A DNA stretch of 64,000 nucleotides, from NCBI RefSeq assembly GCF_024166365.1, contig NC_064837.1, positions 76,379,553 to 76,443,552 of the forward strand, written 5' to 3'. Shown here one piece after another: positions 36,993 to 46,500 of the stretch (position 1 is its first letter; each line of letters starts with the position of its first letter). The notes under the pieces were generated by a model. That model made no database searches and was not told where the DNA came from. It saw nothing but the letters and a program-made list of their open reading frames with translations. Source of the DNA: Elephas maximus indicus. Lineage: Eukaryota > Chordata > Mammalia > Proboscidea > Elephantidae. The translations under genes were made by a program, and so were the position numbers.

Positions 36993-37595
36993 AGAGGCAA
37001 AAATTGGCAATGCAGGAGAGAAAAGATTTTCAACAAAGAAAATTAATACAGGAATCTTCCTAAGGATGTGAGAGGATGTCAAATACAAAAACCGAGAGAC
37101 AATGAAATTTTAAGATTGGATTGGAAGCAAAGACGTTTGAGGGTCCTGTGGCAAGAAACTGGTACTAACGTTGGAGGTTAACATAATGCATCCCAAATAA
37201 AATAACAAGTAATAAGATTGTGTGTGCTATCAAGAAGTCCTATTTTCTAGGAATATCTTAGAACAATTTTTATGAAGCAGCTTCCTACCTGCAGTTATTA
37301 TAAGCTGCTGTTTCATTGAATTTTTTTATTCAGCACACTGAATCCACATAGATAAATAGCCTATTTCCTTCAACCATTATCAAAACACTCTACAGAATTC
37401 ATTATCAATACTCTACTCACTTTCTTCCATTATTTGAATGCTCAAATAAACCATAGCTTCTGAGAATAAGAGGCTAAGAACAAGGCAACCCAAGAACTGA
37501 GAAAAAACATTTTGCCTCAGAAATTCAAGCTTAATATGTACAATAAAAAAGATCATTAATATAAATTGACTACCTACAGTGCATATATTAGTTTT
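36993..37595. other. Intergenic, nothing recognised
   Basis: Unique AT-rich sequence, no gene. Confidence 0.5.
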
Positions 37596-37725
37596 TTATT
37601 TAATCCATGCAGCAAACCAGTGTGGTCAGTTTTATTCTCCACATTGCACAAATGAAAAAAATGCAAGTTCAGAGATTAACAACTTTCCCAAGATCCTACA
37701 CTCAATTGCTAGTGGAACAAAAGGA
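37596..37725 (+). mobile_element. MIR remnant
   Basis: TTGCACAAATGAAAAAAATG, then GAGATTAACAACTTTCCCAA and ATCCTACACTCAATTGCTAG, follow the MIR core in order. Confidence 0.6.
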
Positions 37726-38666
37726 ATCAAAATTAGTATTTTCCAAATATAACTCTTAATAGCAAAATAATTGTTTTCCTCAACAACATTTTGCACTTTG
37801 TTAATTTCTATCAGATCTGCTCTGACACTTCCCTGGGTTTCATGTTCCACTAAATTTATGATCAGATAAGAGCTTTGCAGTAGAAAAGAGGTGCCTATTT
37901 CAACCCCGCTGTTCCCTTACTTCATTCTGTACTGCACCTTCTCTAGGCGGATTTTCACAAGATTCATGAACATAAAAAATATTTTGGTCTAAGTTCTAAT
38001 ACCTATATGCAACAAAGTGGATATGGACAGAGTAATGAAAGAAGTGAATATCTGCAAAGTTTTGAGCTCTTTCCCTGTATAATTTTATGAAAACATTTTG
38101 ACCACATGAATGTAACCCACGAGCATTGGTGCTATGGGAGGTGTAACTACAAGGAGGAACATTGCCAACTTTGCTAAGGACCTACTTTGTGCAAAGCTCT
38201 GTGGGTCGTACACAAAGAAATTCCCTGAGGAAGCTAGCAGCCTCATTTGGGTTTCTTCCAGTTATCTATTATTGCTCAAAGCCTATTTCAAACTTCTAGC
38301 ATTGCCTTGATTTTGGACATTTGTTTCCTTTGTAGTTGATTTCATTCATTCATATAATAAATATTTTAAATGCCTTCTATGTAGATCCTGTACTTGGGAT
38401 CTGGAATTTGACTTCAGAAACAACCAAATACAAGTCAAATTCAAAGTGTCAAATAAGGTTTGTGACCCACTAGGCAATACAATTTTTTAACTTGACTCGT
38501 TCTCTGGTGTGACTATTACATGGCTTCAAGGCAATTCTAGAAGTCAGTTTTTTCTTCTTTTTTTTTTTTTTTTTAAGTCAAACTGCTTGAAAATTCCTAC
38601 ATTAGTTACATTCACAGCTACAACTTATTTTATTCCAATGAATCATAATGTAACTTGTTTTATTCA
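37726..38666. other. Intergenic, with a poly(T) tract
   Basis: No gene. A T-rich tract at 38549-38575 is bracketed by AAGTCA on both sides, which may be a short insertion. An L2-like terminus lies near 38,340. Confidence 0.5.
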
Positions 38667-38677
38667 TGGCCTAATTA

Positions 38678-38822
38678 AACCAAACCCATTGTCATCAAGT
38701 CCATTAGGACTCATAGTGACCCTATAGGACAAAGTAAAACTGCCCCATGGGGTTTCCAAGGAGCTGCTGCTGGATTCAAACTGCCAACAAGCTCTTAACC
38801 ACTATGCCACCAGGGCTCCATG
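38678..38822 (-). mobile_element. AfroSINE with target duplication
   Basis: Inverse orientation, ending in the tRNA-like CTATGCCACCAGGGCTCC. Flanked by TGGCCTAATTA at 38667-38677 and 38823-38833. Confidence 0.92.
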
Positions 38823-38833
38823 TGGCCTAATTA

Positions 38834-40009
38834 CCTATGCTTAATACTAAAATTCATCTTTTCCCTATCTATGAGCTTTAGGCCAATTTCAGGAAATGTC
38901 TTTCAATTGTTTCTATACTTAACAATATATCAACAGTATGTCTTATATGCCTAGTTTAGTTTTCCTTCCTGGCTGTTTCTCTCTCAATCTCTCTCTCTCT
39001 TTCTCTCTATCTATCTATCATCTCTCAACACATTGACACATTTTCTATTATTTAAACTCTTTTTAGAATACTATACGAGGTCACTTTTCCTGGATTTTTT
39101 GACAGTGAGAATGTACAAGCACTTGCTTTCCTCAGAGGGGGATTTATCATGCCATAAGAACATCTCAGTCAAGCCAACAGCACTGGAGCTTCTCTGTTGT
39201 AGGGTTCTGAGTCAGGCTGAAAAAGTCCCTCCACAGTGACCCTCCACGGTAAGGTGCCCAGGGCACAGAATTCCATTTTCCAAAGCCCGTGCTTTCGATA
39301 GTAACTGAAAACAGGCAAGTTTTCCCTGCTGCTGGCTCTACTCCAAACACCTGAATGTTAGAACATGGTGCTTTTATGTAGAAACATTAAACAATCACCC
39401 GAGTGCAGAACTGCTTTGTTTCCACTGCTGTTACTATGCAGAGGGGGCAAAGAAAGCTCTGCAATAAAGCATGTGTATTTGGATAGCTGGAGAGGCGGGG
39501 AGGAGAGAGTCAGAACCTGAACACGTGGTTCAGTTTAGCCTCCTCCATCCTGGAAACGATGGAAGAGGACAAGAGCAGGACCTTCTTAAACTCCTCGTGA
39601 TTCAACACCTGGAATACCTGAGTAAAATACCACTCATCGTCAGGGCTCCCAAAGTCACATTCCTTGGTCTCTGGAAAGGTCCCTTTTGTCTAATGCTTGG
39701 GACCCTAGGGTCAGAAGAAGGTGAGATCCTGGCCTGAGGATCAGAATTCTCTGGATTAAATGCTTGAAGACAAGTTCCCCTTCCCTTTTTTTTTGCTTAG
39801 ATTTCTGAAACTAGCTTTTTCCCTGAATGTAACTAAAAATCTGTTTATTCTTCATAAGTAGTTAAAGGCTCGTCAAAAGGCTTGCTCGCAACTCCATGCC
39901 ACCGTTCAAATATAAAGAAACAAGTATGGAATTCTGTCAGTTTTAGCATCCAGGGGGAAGGTAATGGGAAGAAATGTCAATGAGTGGGGTACATCAGACA
40001 AGGTCCACC
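38834..40009. other. Intergenic, with a CT/CTAT tract
   Basis: No gene recognised. A (CT)n/(CTAT)n tract lies at 38981-39025. Confidence 0.55.
38981..39025. repeat. (CT)n / (CTAT)n simple repeat
   Basis: Impure CT repeats followed by three CTAT units. Confidence 0.75.
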
Positions 40010-40069
40010 TCTCACCATTTCATTCATTCATTCAACACACATCGATTAAGCACCTACTAAGTTCCAAGC
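40010..40069 (+). repeat. L2-like 3' fragment
   Basis: CATTCATTCATTCAACACAC and ATTAAGCACCTACTAAGTTC fit the L2 end. Cut off by the AfroSINE that follows. Confidence 0.55.
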
Positions 40070-40266
40070 AGGTCCCTGGGTGGCGCAGATGGTTTCCTCT
40101 CAGCGATTAACCGAAAGGTTGATAGTTCAAACTCACTCAGCAGAACCATGGAAGAACGACCTGGCAATCTGCTTCCATAAAAAGTACAGCCAAGAAAACC
40201 CTATGGAGCAATTCTATTCTGTAACCCATGGGGTTGTGCTCTGAGTTGGACTTGGCAAAGGGGGTG
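40070..40266 (+). mobile_element. AfroSINE, longer subfamily
   Basis: A box TGGCGCAGATGG, B box TAGTTCAAACTC, then the subfamily insert GGCAATCTGCTTCCATAAAA and the terminal segment. Confidence 0.9.
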
Positions 40267-40469
40267 AAAGCAGTGCATAGGGCAGTCGGGAGGACTAAGT
40301 ACCCTTGCACTACTCCTAGGGGACGCCCTCTCTTCCCATCTCTTCCTTTCTCCCCTGACCTTTAAAGTGTGGGGGAGAACCATACGATACAGACCCACCA
40401 AGAGAAACTAACTCAGAATAGACATTAATTGTTCCGACAGAAAAAAAAGCTGGTCTCCCTGGAGAAGCG

Positions 40470-40590
40470 TCGGTAAACCTGGTTTGACGACTGACTGGGC
40501 GGGTCATTTGGGCATTCCGAGATTCAGTTTCTCCACCTATAAAATGAGGGGCTGAAATAAATTATCCCTGAAGTCCTTCCGGACGTAAGC
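40470..40590 (-). mobile_element. MIR-like remnant
   Basis: GATTCAGTTTCTCCACCTAT, AAAATGAGGGGCTGAAATAA and AAGTCCTTCCGGACG resemble a MIR-class tail. Orientation is uncertain. Confidence 0.5.
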
Positions 40591-40904
40591 TGCTGCTTTT
40601 CTAAGATCCTAAAGAGTCTTCTGTGTACTGGCACCCTGTGCCCCAGGAAGCACGTGTGCCCGTGTTGTTCTCTGCACACGCCCAGCTGACCTGATGACGT
40701 GGAGGCAGATCCCGGGTGAATCCAGACGTCCTTGCTACCACAAGTTTTTGTGAGGCAGGAGTTTTGCACAGAGTACTGCAGGTGTAGTCAGCTTCCTTTA
40801 CAAACCAAGGCAACAGGGGGAGACCTATTTAAGTGAAGACAGATGACATATGGGAGCTGTCGTTTCTGTCTACCGCGAAACTGTAAGGATAAAGGCAACA
40901 CCCT
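40591..40904. other. Upstream flank, nothing recognised
   Basis: Unique sequence about 2 kb upstream of PENK. No clear repeat or gene. Confidence 0.5.
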
Positions 40905-41057
40905 TAGGTAAAAACCAAACCAAACCAAACCGTTGCCACGCAGTCATAGCCACCCTACAGAACAGAGTGGAACTTCCTCATAGAGTTCGAGGATTCGAAC
41001 TGCTGACCTTTTGGCTAGCAGCCTGAGCCCTCAACCACTGCGCCACAGGGCCCCTTA
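40905..41057 (-). mobile_element. AfroSINE
   Basis: Inverse orientation, with a CCAAA-rich tail first (complement of the GGTTTGG-type terminus), and the tRNA-like CAACCACTGCGCCACAGGGC at the other end. Confidence 0.9.
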
Positions 41058-41487
41058 GGCAGAGTCTAAAAAGTCGAGGGAAACGTGTGCCTTTCCTGTA
41101 AGAGATTAATGCTGGCTCTTTAGAGCTACGGGGAACGTCACCCCTCCGCATCGCCAGCATCGCCTTTCCCGCCGTGCTGCAGAGCTGCCCAGCCGAGGGG
41201 GCAGCTCCGCGGCAGCTCCAGGTCGGCTGTCCCGAGCCAGGGAGGTGAGACGTGCCCAGACGCCAGGAGACCCGATCCCCGCGCGCCAAACCTAGGCAGG
41301 AGAGCGCTGCCCTCTAGCGACCAAAATGGGCGATGCAGCGTGACTCTCGCTTTAGAAGCGCCTGGCGGCTCCACCCGACCCCACCAAGGACCAAAAGCGG
41401 AGCTGTCCTTTGCTTTAACGCCCTGGGACTCTTTCTGTGTGGTGGGCTCCCGGACTGTTTGTCGTTTCTCTCTAGGGTCAGGAGAGA
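41058..41487. other. GC-rich block upstream of PENK
   Basis: A local GC- and CpG-enriched stretch (about 41,120-41,420) separate from the promoter island. It contains a CTCF-like motif. Possible regulatory element, based on composition only. Confidence 0.45.
41304..41322. promoter_or_regulatory. Candidate CTCF site
   Basis: GCGCTGCCCTCTAGCGACC resembles the CTCF core in its GCCCTCTAG(T/C)G form, about 1.4 kb upstream of the PENK start. Two positions depart from the commonest form. Confidence 0.4.
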
Positions 41488-41580
41488 GCTAGATACATAG
41501 GTGGATGGATAATAGATAAAGGATAGGCAATGACAGATAGAAAGACGAATGGATAACAGATGGTTACAAATACTTTGGGA
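41488..41580. repeat. Degenerate GATA/GGAT tetranucleotide repeat
   Basis: Interrupted GATA, GGAT and GATG units (GATGGATAATAGATAAAGGA and following). Confidence 0.6.
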
Positions 41581-41614
41581 GGGCTTGCTATGGCGACAGG
41601 CACAAGTCTATTTT

Positions 41615-41785
41615 TTTTCAGTTTATTCTCTCCAGAACCCTGTGAATCCCATAATACTTCTGTCCTTGTTTTCATATAGGGAAACGGAGGCATTAGAGAA
41701 GGTGAGCAACTTGTCAAGAGCCAGGAAGAGGCTGAATTGGTTTCCAACGACAGCCTTGGTGGTCTGCTCTCTGCCCCCTCTCTGA
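41615..41785 (+). mobile_element. MIR remnant
   Basis: CCAGAACCCTGTGAATCCCA, ATAGGGAAACGGAGGCATTA and GTGAGCAACTTGTCAAGAGC follow the MIR core. Confidence 0.65.
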
Positions 41786-42479
41786 AGAGCGGTGCGAAGA
41801 AGGCATCGCGTTGCTGGTCATCCCTCGCCTCCACCCTCCTGGCGCGCTGACGTCTCCCTGCCCCGGCACCCCTTCACTCGTCAGACACCCCTGGACGCCT
41901 CTCCACCTCGCTCGGCGCGGCATCCTGTGAGCTCTGCCTGAGGATGTGGATAAGCGGGTCTCCTCCCGCGCTGAAAGGGTGCCCGGGGCTGTGACGCGTG
42001 CCCTTCCCCGAGGAACGAACGCTGTTCCAGAACATTAGCTTTACCTGCTGCCACACTTGGCCAGGGATTTCACTAAAGAGAAAAGGGAAAGCTCTGTCCT
42101 GAGATTCTAGGATTCCGGGAAAGTTCCAAGCATTCTCTCCTTTAACCATTTATTGAGCTCCTACTACGCATTTAGACGCCTCAGCGGCAACCCGAGTCAA
42201 GGGCGGGAGACAGACAGTGGGTACATGATGACATTTTGGAAGTCTGTACTTGGTCCCAACAGGGACCAGAGAGAGAGCCCCGAGAGCAGGTGGGGACAGG
42301 TCGATTCACCTGCGCTGAGGGTCTCCATCACATTCCAGAAATCTAAGCCCGTCTTCCTGCCCCTCCTAACGCCACCTGGGGTCCTCTCCCTGAAGCCTCT
42401 ACCCCCACAACGCCTTCAGGGATTTTACACCACAGATCTGGATCTTGCCCCCATCTCCCCCAGATCTAAGGACTCTAGG
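41786..42479. other. Proximal upstream region of PENK
   Basis: Rising GC content toward the CpG island. An L2-like end (TTTATTGAGCTCCTACTACG) lies near 42,148. No gene supported. Confidence 0.5.
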
Positions 42480-42579
42480 CTCCCGGTAGGAAAGCCCTGT
42501 CGCGAGATGAGTCCCAGGGCGTCGCCCCCACCTGACCCAGGCCTGGGGACAGCTCGGCCAGCGGGCCCCCTCCGGGAGG

Positions 42580-42696
42580 GCGTCAGCACAGGCTGGCGTA
42601 GGGCGTGCGTCACCGCAGCCAGCCTGCGATTGGGGCGCGCCGCCTCCTTCGGTTTGCGGCTAATTATAAAGTGGCCCAACCGCCGCCAGCCCGCGA
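42580..42696 (+). promoter_or_regulatory. PENK: PENK core promoter and cAMP-inducible enhancer
   Basis: Elements visible in order: GCGTCAGCA (42580), ENKCRE-1 TGGCGTA (42594-42600), ENKCRE-2 TGCGTCA (42606-42612), an inverted CCAAT box GATTGG (42628-42633), and a TATA-like TATAAAG (42665-42671). The CRE pair and its close spacing match the well-studied cAMP/AP-1/CREB-responsive enhancer of the human and rat gene. Induction by cAMP and depolarisation is inferred from that conservation. Confidence 0.88.
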
Positions 42697-42756
42697 CGGC
42701 GAGGCAAGCGACCCAGGCAGCGCCCGGAACCCGGCCCCAGCGCGCCCCGCGGCCAG
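42697..42756 (+). other. PENK: PENK exon 1 (5'UTR)
   Basis: Non-coding first exon. The 3' boundary is the CAG|GTGAGG donor at 42757. The 5' boundary is inferred about 30 bases downstream of the TATA-like box. GC-rich, with no ATG. Confidence 0.7.
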
Positions 42757-42831
42757 GTGAGGCCCGCGTTCGCCGCCCGGCCCTCTGCCCAGCTCGCCTG
42801 CCTCACCCGTGCGCTCTTCTCTCTCCTCCAG

Positions 42832-42899
42832 AGTCGTTCCCGGAACCAGGTGTCGCCGACCAGCCCTGCTGCATCCGAAGAGCATCAGCGTGAGTGAAC
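42832..42899 (+). other. PENK: PENK exon 2 (5'UTR)
   Basis: 68-bp non-coding exon between a pyrimidine-rich acceptor (CTCTCCTCCAG, ending 42831) and a GTGAGT donor at 42900. It contains no ATG. Its size and position fit the short second exon of mammalian PENK. Confidence 0.8.
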
Positions 42900-43370
42900 T
42901 TGCCCAAAGCTGTCATGTTTGGGGACGTCTCTCCTGCTCGATTTTACTCTGCATGCCATTGCATGGGGTTCCCGACTTTCTCCCGGTCCCTGTTTGTGGC
43001 CTTGGTCAATGCCGCGCCTCCTGCGCACTGGCGCTAACCCCCGGCGCCCGCTGTCGCACTTGGCCTCTGGCGTTGCCTCCAGAATCCTGCCCTGGACAGC
43101 TGACTCCCGAAAAGTGCAGGGTGTCCGAGAACCCCGGCAGCCCAGGGCAGGAGGTGACCGCGCCAACCTGGAGCCGCCAGGAGAGCTGAGTCGCGGGCTC
43201 TCCGTCCAGGAACCCTCCGGAATTGCCGTCGGCTGGGTGGGCTGGGGCCCGGGAAGGAGAGTCCCTGCGGACTCTGCTCATCGAACTGGGGCTTCCGCGC
43301 CGCGGGCGCCTTCCGAGGAACCCACTCTACCGGAGGGCAGGCTTGGAAAGCGCGCCCCTCTCTCCTTTAG

Positions 43371-43511
43371 CTCATGGCGCGGCTCCTGAGACTCTGCACT
43401 TGGCTGCTGGCGCTCAGCCCCGGGCTCCTGGCGACCGTGCAGGCGGAATGCAGCCAGGACTGCGCGTTGTGCAGCTACCGCCTGGCGCGTCCGGCGGACA
43501 TCAACCCGCTG
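43371..43511 (+). other. PENK: PENK exon 3 (start codon, signal peptide, first half of the synenkephalin Cys domain)
   Basis: 141-bp exon: CTC followed by the start codon at 43374, then 46 codons ending in phase 0 at Leu46, followed by a GTGAGT donor. It encodes the 24-residue hydrophobic signal peptide and cysteines 26, 30 and 33. Residue 45 is Pro (PADINPL), where I recall Phe in human. Confidence 0.95.
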
Positions 43512-46500
43512 GTGAGTGTTCAGCGCCTTGGTCCAACGAGTCGCGTCCAACCCGCTGACACCCAGACCCGCTGCGCGGCGCGTCTAGAGGTCATACCCGG
43601 TCCAGGCCGCGGTAGTGCGAATCCTTGGTGACCCAGGTGTCCTGGCTGTTCTTGGAACGCTCTAGCTCTTAGCTTCCGCCTCTTAGTCTGTCTAGGAAAG
43701 GATAGGGCAACTGTGTCTCGAGGCCAACCATATTTGTTTTAACCCCGGGGGTGCAGGCTTCCCGGGATGTGCTCTCTTCAGCACCTCGGAGAGCACTTGG
43801 TGGGCGCCTCCAAAGACGCGCAGTCACAACCAGCTCCCAGCACACCCCTGCTAAGGGCCCCATTCCCACACCACTAACCTCCTTGCCTTCCTGCACTCAC
43901 CCGCGAGAAACCTGGCAATAACAATGTTGCCATGTTTTATTTCGTCGCCTTTCTTCGAATTTCCCGTCTCTAGCTCTTTAATCCCAGGTCCCTCAAGGTC
44001 TTAGCCATACCCGTGGATAGAGGAGGGCCAAGGGATGGGGAAGGGACAAAGGGAGAGGGAGGGGGAGTGCAGGAGACGGGAGAGAAAGAGGTCAGCAGTT
44101 GTCTTAAGGCAAGTGACGCTGGAATTTAACTTCTGTCTTGTTTTGACTGTACTTTTGTAATACTTGGAAACCCTGGTGGCGTACTGGTTAAGTGCTACGG
44201 CTGCTAATCAAAGGGTCGGCAGTTCGAATCCGCCAGGCGCTCCTCGGAAACTCTATGGGGCAGTTCTACTCTGTCCTATAGGGTCGCTATGAGTCGGAAT
44301 CGACTCGACGGCACTGGGTTGGGTTGGGTTTTGTAATACCTACTAAGACAATTGTTTTAATTCTGCTATTAAAAAAAAAAAACAGGAGGAGTGGTGGCCA
44401 GTTGAAGAGGTGCCAACCGTCTGAAGGGTTGGGGGTAAAAAGCTGATGAAAGAGAGCTCTCATTCTAACCAGAGGACATTTGCTCTTCAATCAGCTCCTC
44501 AGGCCCTCTGCTAAACCAGAATCTCCAGATTCAGGGCCCAGGAATCTTCATTTTAACTAACTCCCCAAATGATTCCTTTGCACTGACTTCACAGTTTGAT
44601 GAAATTCTGCCATGACTTAAAAGCTCAATACAGAAAAATGTATTAATCCAAGCATTTAGGCTCACTTGAGCCTTTGATCAAAGGGTGTGTAAGATCCATT
44701 AAGTGGAGAAGAAAATTAAGGAATGGATTCCAAAAAAATTCAAGGCCTATATTTCAGATTGAATGTTTGTTTCATTTTAATGACCTGGATCCATTTCATT
44801 TCAGGTTTGCTAACCTGGTTTTAGAGAGAAGATACATAGTACAGCTTCATATTTAAGCTCTGAGAAACATGTCCCCCTTAGATACAGGAGGCAGTCCACT
44901 TCCGCCACCTCTCTTCTCTCTGCTGTAGACTAGAGCCTTTAAGCCTTGCATAAAAATTGACTAGTGGCTACAAACATAAGGACAGATCTTGTAGGTAAAG
45001 AATAGTGTACACAGAAGAGAGAGAAACCCAGGACATACCACAGAGGAGACCCCACTTTCTGAACTCTAAATCCCGCAGCCTAGTCGCACCCACTTGGAGC
45101 TTTGCCTGGACTGCACAGGGAGCAGCCCTATTAGTTAGGTCCTAGTATAATTTTTCAAATCACACTGTCTGACCTTAAAGTAATATGAGATTTACTTAAA
45201 TTATGTGATTCAGTGGATTAATATGACTGACATTTAACGATGCTTGTTCATTTTTTTTTTTCATATTTAATCTACTCTCTTTTTTTCTTTTTCTTCACCA
45301 AGTTCCCAAAATGCTACTAATCTTATTCTCCCATGGTAGAGAATTTGAGCAAAACTCCTTTTGTGGCAGATAGTCCTTCCCTGGATATTGCCCAAAACTG
45401 TGTTTTCTCTCCTTTCTCTCCACCCTGTTCTCATTATTTAACAGGATTTGGGGGGAAGGGGCGGAGGGGATAGAGGGATTAACTGCTCTTTCTGAAATTC
45501 TCCCCACTGCTTCTTATGTTGCTAGTGTTGTAGCTTTTTATTGTTGTTGCCGTGTAGCACCGGTCATATAAGCAATTTGAAGAAAAATAAAAAAGAGGTA
45601 ATAAGGAATCATCAGGAAAAAATAGCAGTCTCTTAAGAAGGCATTTTGAATTTAACTAACTGATTTTTTTGTCTGTTGGAGTTGACCTTTAATGTTGTTG
45701 TTTTCTAAGTGACAAAAGGCTTTGTTAATGGCTACATTACTAGAAGTACAGCAGTTTGGGAATTTTAGTTAGGAAGCAAAAGACATATGGGAGACGAGGT
45801 TGCCAAGCCAAAAAATATGCAATGAAAGCAATGTAATAAATATTTGCTGAGTTTCAACCTTGTAAGAGACACTTGTGCTTGGTTCTGCAGAGGATGCAAA
45901 GATGAGCTATGGGCTTGTCAAATTCAATTTACTGTCTAATAAGGGAAATTTACTATCTAAAGTGATCTTGACCATAGAACACAGGGTGATAAGTACTGTA
46001 ATAGCGGCGTACATGGCTCTTAAATCAAACCATTGCCATCATAGAAACCTTTAAATTAACTTCACTTCTTTAATATAAGTGTGTTGCTGTGATTATTTGT
46101 CACTATTTGTTTTTGAAAGAATCCCAAATCGCCTACATTGAAAAGTGTTTTGATAAAAGTATATAAAATATTCAACATTGATTTTTAGCAAAGAGATCAT
46201 TTAAATTTCATTTTAGAATGGAAATGCCACTTGAACATCTTAAGTATATTAATGATGTTTTCACTTCCTGACCAGCTATCAAAAATAAAATAGGGCCATT
46301 TTAATTTAGATCATATTTAGATTTTTTATGTACTCATGTGTTTAATTTTCTTAGACATAAAGGTTAAATAATCATTAAGAGCTGGTTAAATGTGTACCCT
46401 AAAGAATTTTGTTGCAAGAATGAAATGTTTTCTTTTATCTTAAAAATATGGTGTGTATTTCATATCAATTAATATACCCATATGCTTTAAAATATCAAGA

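Larger units (their letters stand above)
42480..43640. other. CpG island over the PENK promoter and exons 1-3
   Basis: Abrupt rise in GC and CpG density compared with the AT-rich flanks, covering the promoter, both 5'UTR exons and exon 3. Boundaries were judged by eye. Long chance ORFs in this block are a by-product of its GC content. Confidence 0.8.

Noticed and set aside
42153-42893. 246-codon ORF across the PENK promoter
   Set aside because: It runs through the CpG island, TATA box and exon 1, is rich in Arg, Pro and Ala as expected of GC-rich chance ORFs, and has no family signature.
42919-43389. 156- and 126-codon ORFs in PENK intron 2
   Set aside because: GC-rich chance ORFs within the CpG island, lying between well-defined splice sites.
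44164-44240. tRNA gene
   Set aside because: A and B boxes are present, but the sequence continues into the AfroSINE body and tail; all such heads here are SINE-derived.
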